Source: Alteriqipengyuania bathyomarina_B
Lineage (GTDB): Bacteria > Pseudomonadota > Alphaproteobacteria > Sphingomonadales > Sphingomonadaceae
NCBI RefSeq assembly: GCF_038594605.1
Contig: NZ_JBCFZM010000003.1
Coordinates: 496,001-560,000 of the forward strand
Length of the DNA: 64,000 bases
Direction: 5' to 3'
The translations under genes were made by a program, and so were the position numbers. Under the pieces are notes generated by a model. The model worked only from the letters and a program-made list of their open reading frames with translations. It was not told the DNA's origin and did no database searches. Position 1 is the first letter of the stretch. Every line of letters starts with the position of its first letter. Of this stretch, positions 62,813 to 64,000 are shown piece by piece.

Positions 62813-62988
62813 AAGGCGTCGGCTTATCAGCGTCTTGCGTTTTTGTCATCGGCCATGGTCAATTTCGAATTTGCGCAGGTCGGAAGGCGCCGCCCTTATT
62901 GGGTGAAACGGAATTTCAAATTGCGGCGTTGTCGGCATCCGAAAATTTCGTCGGGATTCAGATAATCGATCAAGAATAAGGGGGTCGT

Positions 62989-64000
62989 ATGAAAAACCTA
63001 TTGCTCGTCACGTCCTGCACAGGAGCACTCGCGATCGCGATGACCCCTGGCGCCGCTCTCGCCCAGAGTACGGGCCAGGATACCGGATCGGCGGAAAACC
63101 CTGCGACACTGCCGGTTGCGACCGATCAGCAAGCCGAACCGGAAGAAAACGTCATCACGGTGACCGGCTCGCGCATCCGGCGTTCGAACGCCACGGCCGC
63201 CATTCCCCTCCAGATCTTCAATCGCGAAACGATCGAGGAAAGCGGATCGGTCGATCTCGCAGAGATTGTCGCCGAAATTCCCGGCGTCGATTCCGACCTT
63301 TCTCCCGAATCGACGAACACCAGCGTCCAGAACTCGGGCATCAGCACGATCAACCTGCGCCGCCTTGGCAGCAATCGGACGCTGACCCTGATCGACGGTC
63401 GCCGCGCCATCTCCAACGCGGGCAATGGCGAGCGCGTCAGCCTGAACACAATCCCGGCCGGGTTCGTCGACTCGATCGAAATCACCACCGGCGGCGCGTC
63501 TGCGATCTATGGGTCGGACGCGATCGCGGGGGTGGTGAACATTCTGCTCAAGGACGACTTCGACGGGTTCGACGCAAACCTGCGTTACGCTAAGCCGGAA
63601 CGCTCGGGCGAGCAGGAAATCCTTGCCGACCTGGCGTGGGGCCGCAATTTCGACGAAGGGCGCGGCAACATCATGGTCGGCTTCAGCTACGAGCATGAAG
63701 ACCCGATCTACGCGGATGGAACCCGCCCGGATTCGATCCGCGCCGTGTCGTGGGGCGTGCCAAGCGACATCGGCAATTTCAACGATGAGTCGCTGCTTCC
63801 GGGTTGCGATGACAGCGGGCGCTACTGCTTCACGCCCAGCCTTACTTCCTACATCCCCGGCGGGCGCTTCGAGTCCGACGATGCGTGGAATATCGGCGGC
63901 GTGTGGTACAATGATCAGTCGTTGCTGCCCGACGATGGCCGTACTTCGGGAGAAGCGTTCGAGACCTATCCGGACGGCTACAACCTTCGTCCCGGCCAGA
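62989..64000 (+). CDS. TonB-dependent receptor, 3' end outside the window
   Basis: ATG 62989 follows AAGGGGGT; the frame stays open to the window edge (337 codons). The signal peptide is MKNLLLVTSCTGALAIAMTP...AALA-Q (~26). The plug (~45-195) carries ENVITVTGSRIRRSNATAAI, DLAEIVAEIPGVDSDLSPES, TINLRRLGSNRTLTLIDGRR, VDSIEITTGGASAIYGSDAIAGVVNILL, and then the barrel begins. The GSRIRR...RRLG-x-x-RTLTLIDGRR...GSDAIAGVVN form is that of the large sphingomonad receptors (about 900-1000 residues) for oligosaccharides or complex organics. It is divergent from and probably regulated by the LysR gene. It may be the intact receptor of the second uronate region, though nothing proves the substrate. Confidence 0.88.
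   Translation, partial: MKNLLLVTSCTGALAIAMTPGAALAQSTGQDTGSAENPATLPVATDQQAEPEENVITVTGSRIRRSNATAAIPLQIFNRETIEESGSVDLAEIVAEIPGVDSDLSPESTNTSVQNSGISTINLRRLGSNRTLTLIDGRRAISNAGNGERVSLNTIPAGFVDSIEITTGGASAIYGSDAIAGVVNILLKDDFDGFDANLRYAKPERSGEQEILADLAWGRNFDEGRGNIMVGFSYEHEDPIYADGTRPDSIRAVSWGVPSDIGNFNDESLLPGCDDSGRYCFTPSLTSYIPGGRFESDDAWNIGGVWYNDQSLLPDDGRTSGEAFETYPDGYNLRPGQ

Noticed and set aside
1..64000. CRISPR array, toxin-antitoxin or phage-defence system
   Set aside because: No regularly spaced direct repeats, Cas-like, restriction or toxin-type genes were seen; the only mobile signals are decayed serine recombinases.

Overview
The window is GC-rich chromosomal DNA that looks like an alphaproteobacterium of the Sphingomonadales (Erythrobacteraceae/Sphingomonadaceae type). 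The reasons are the many TonB-dependent receptors of the carbohydrate type, Tat-exported lipoproteins in the uronate TRAP systems, a ManD-type mannonate dehydratase that closely matches the sphingomonad family as I know it, a PepSY/receptor iron operon, and promoter-like boxes of the EcfG general-stress type. I found no rRNA, no complete tRNA, no CRISPR array and no intact phage.

Layout. 0-2 kb: end of an autotransporter, a bidirectional terminator, and a small membrane protein. 2.4-2.9 kb: a tRNA-Ser 3'-end-like repeat next to a decayed serine recombinase. 3.2-6.3 kb: a NarL-type histidine kinase and its response regulator. 6.4-9.6 kb: four unrecognised lipoproteins or secreted proteins, two of them paralogous. 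10.3-15.2 kb: a LysR remnant, then a siderophore-type receptor broken by one in-frame amber codon, a membrane protein and a PepSY membrane protein.

15.2-35.4 kb is a complete-looking pectin/galacturonate utilisation locus: uxaC and uxaA (divergent); a minus-strand operon of TonB receptor, acetylesterase-like hydrolase, GH43, and TRAP genes dctP, dctQ and dctM; a plus-strand pectate lyase and cupin; a rhamnogalacturonan acetylesterase and carboxylesterase; kdgK, kduD and an RpiB-family isomerase in the place of kduI; a LacI regulator; and a FAH-family hydratase. Four copies of an operator-like palindrome, TGACACCGGTTWCC, sit at the divergent promoters and tie these units into one probable LacI regulon. 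The implied flow is: pectate lyase and esterases outside the cell, TonB receptor across the outer membrane, TRAP uptake, isomerisation and reduction or dehydration to 2-keto-3-deoxygluconate, then KdgK.

35.9-47.6 kb is a stress and solute region: a bifunctional sucrose-phosphate synthase/phosphatase with two further glycosyltransferases, a convergent GT4, a Crp-family regulator coupled to a sulfotransferase, and a katE - SRPBCC - zinc alcohol dehydrogenase - SDR operon behind an EcfG-like promoter. 47.7-49.4 kb is a gene graveyard: a NodS-like methyltransferase, a second tRNA-Ser-like/recombinase module, a MASE1 fragment and an ATPase-like fragment. It is followed by an intact 1045-residue MASE1 hybrid histidine kinase (49.5-52.7 kb).

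53.3-61.5 kb is a second uronate locus for glucuronate (uxuB, uxaC2, a FadR-type gntR, manD) whose transport and last step have decayed. Its dctP is frameshifted, carries a stop, and is fused in frame to a DUF2855 gene. Its kdgK is truncated and joined head-on to a receptor remnant. The window ends with a LysR gene divergent from a further TonB-dependent receptor that runs off the edge.
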